Positions 63,282 to 64,000 of a DNA stretch of 64,000 nt are shown here, in pieces (positions within the stretch are counted from its first letter, which is position 1; every line of letters begins with the position of its first letter). The stretch is from assembly GCF_041821025.1 (NCBI RefSeq), contig NZ_JBGUAY010000003.1:429969-493968 (forward strand), given 5' to 3'. This DNA is from Egicoccus sp. AB-alg6-2 (GTDB lineage: Bacteria > Actinomycetota > Nitriliruptoria > Nitriliruptorales > Nitriliruptoraceae). The position numbers were made by a program, and so were the translations under genes. Under the pieces are notes generated by a model. That model saw only the letters and a program-made list of their open reading frames with translations, did not search any database and had not been told where the DNA came from.

Positions 63282-63795
63282 CGTCCACCTCCATCGTGTC
63301 GTCGAACGGAAAGTCGATGTCGAGCAGCCCGCGCAGCCGTGCGATCGCTCGCTGCGTGAGCGCCTTCACGGCAGCCTCGCTCGAGTCCATCCACCTGGCT
63401 GTCTCAGCCACGCTCAGGCCGAGGTAGAAACGCAACACCAGCGCCTGCCGTTGACGCGCAGGCAGAGCAGCCAGGCTTTGCCGGATCGCGACCGCGTCCG
63501 CACTGTCAGGATCCGTGACCACGTCGTCGTGACGTCCCTCGAGCCGGCGGCGGGCCCGACGCTCCGCGCCAAGACGGCGGAACCGAGAGTTCGTCGCGTT
63601 GATGGCTACCCGGTGCACCCATGCGCCGGGTGCGTCCATCGTCCGGACCTTCTCCCAGCGTTCACATGCCGCAGCCAGCGACTCCTGGGCGATCTCCTCA
63701 CCAAGGGCACGGTCGCCGCAGTACAGCGTGACGGCGCCAACCAGCCGGGCGTGTTCCCGCTGGCAGAACGCCACCAGATCGTCAGGTGGTGCCAC
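63268..63795 (-). CDS. ECF RNA polymerase sigma factor (SigE/SigM-type family)
   Basis: This 175-residue sigma factor has region 2 (DDLVAFCQREHARLVGAVTL, YCGDRALGEEIAQESLAAAC, RWEKVRTMDAPGAWVHRVAI) and region 4 (LAALPARQRQALVLRFYLGL, SVAETARWMDSSEAAVKALT, QRAIARLRGLL). GTG at 63795 is preceded by AGGAGG. Its end overlaps the start of the membrane partner. It differs from SigR and the SigK-like factor and is the third sigma factor in the window. Confidence 0.92.
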   Translation of the reverse strand: MAPPDDLVAFCQREHARLVGAVTLYCGDRALGEEIAQESLAAACERWEKVRTMDAPGAWVHRVAINATNSRFRRLGAERRARRRLEGRHDDVVTDPDSADAVAIRQSLAALPARQRQALVLRFYLGLSVAETARWMDSSEAAVKALTQRAIARLRGLLDIDFPFDDTMEVDDVAH

Positions 63796-63885
63796 CGATC
63801 CTCCTGCCCTTGTCCGGCCAACACTACGCAGACGCACGAGCACCCCGTCAGGTATCAAAACGATCTACCGAATCATGAGGACGAC

Positions 63886-64000
63886 GTGAAGCTCACCCCC
63901 GACACCATCCGTCGGCGCAGCCAGCTCGGCCCACCCACCCACGACCTCTCGGCCGCCAACGATGCTCAGCGGCCCAACGCCTTCTCCTTGACCAAGTCAC
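63886..64000 (+). CDS. Start of a gene running off the right edge
   Basis: A GTG preceded by GAGG opens a frame of 38 codons (VKLTPDTIRRRSQLGPPTHD) with no stop before the window ends. It is divergent from the ECF sigma factor. Too little is present to assign a family. Confidence 0.4.
   Translation, partial: MKLTPDTIRRRSQLGPPTHDLSAANDAQRPNAFSLTKS

Overview
The window is very GC-rich, with G or C at most third codon positions and many GTG starts. Its gene content is actinobacterial: two WhiB proteins, a BldD-type regulator, a PdtaS-type kinase, SigR/RsrA, FbiA/FbiB of F420 synthesis, and DUF3499, DUF3105, DUF5317, DUF5719 and Rv3235-like proteins. From memory, the order echoes the Mycobacterium tuberculosis interval whiB1-pdtaS-rshA-sigH ... 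secA1-hpf-comF ... manB-DUF3499-metallopeptidase-whiB2-fbiA-fbiB ... wbbL-rmlD, but with different genes interleaved. I infer a deep-branching actinobacterium, possibly of the Nitriliruptoria/Egibacter/Euzebya type. No ribosomal RNA is present to confirm this.

Layout. 0-11.8 kb: lysA-argS (minus strand), a receiver-only response regulator, tRNA-Arg(CCG), a methyltransferase with a DUF1206 membrane protein, a cystathionine beta-synthase/gamma-lyase pair, a class A penicillin-binding protein and a diacylglycerol-kinase-like lipid kinase. 11.8-15.1 kb: whiB1 with a long structured leader, a PdtaS-like kinase paired with a free-standing sigma-region-4 protein, and DUF5317. 15.1-20 kb: a probable cyclic-di-GMP locus. 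It has a degenerate HD membrane protein coupled to an intact membrane HD-GYP protein, a 27-residue secreted-type peptide gene just upstream, a structured intergenic region, a divergent conserved protein of unknown function, and a BldD homologue that keeps the complete c-di-GMP-binding signature. 20-32 kb: a sugar epimerase, SigR/RsrA, a two-gene unit overlapping the end of secA, a LuxR-type regulator, a short HPF, ComF, a cupin, a Trm112-like protein, phosphomannomutase, DUF6788 and DUF3499. 32.3-36.5 kb: a metallopeptidase-fold protein lacking its zinc motif, then a BtuCDF/FecBCD-type metallo-chelate importer ending in a methyltransferase gene. 36.5-53.3 kb: cell-surface glycan and F420 genes (DUF5719, a giant glycosyltransferase, whiB2, an ECF sigma factor, fbiA-fbiB, DUF3105, glycosyltransferases, Wzm/Wzt exporter, nucleotidyltransferase, rmlD, rmlB).

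53.3-64 kb looks like accessory DNA. A compact operon (XRE-cupin regulator, B3/4 protein, PaiB-like protein, EamA exporter) is followed by a PhzF remnant, a zinc-finger gene broken by one in-frame stop, small hypothetical genes, a ParE/RelE-type toxin-antitoxin pair with a clear operator, an acetyltransferase, and an ECF sigma factor with a membrane partner that appears frameshifted.

The most interesting signals are the clustering of two HD-type membrane proteins, a hidden peptide gene and a c-di-GMP-binding BldD homologue; the RGG-like sigma-region-4 protein coupled to the PdtaS-like kinase; and the shared CTGTC-containing element in the whiB2 and ECF sigma promoters. All family assignments rest on reading motifs; no database search was possible.
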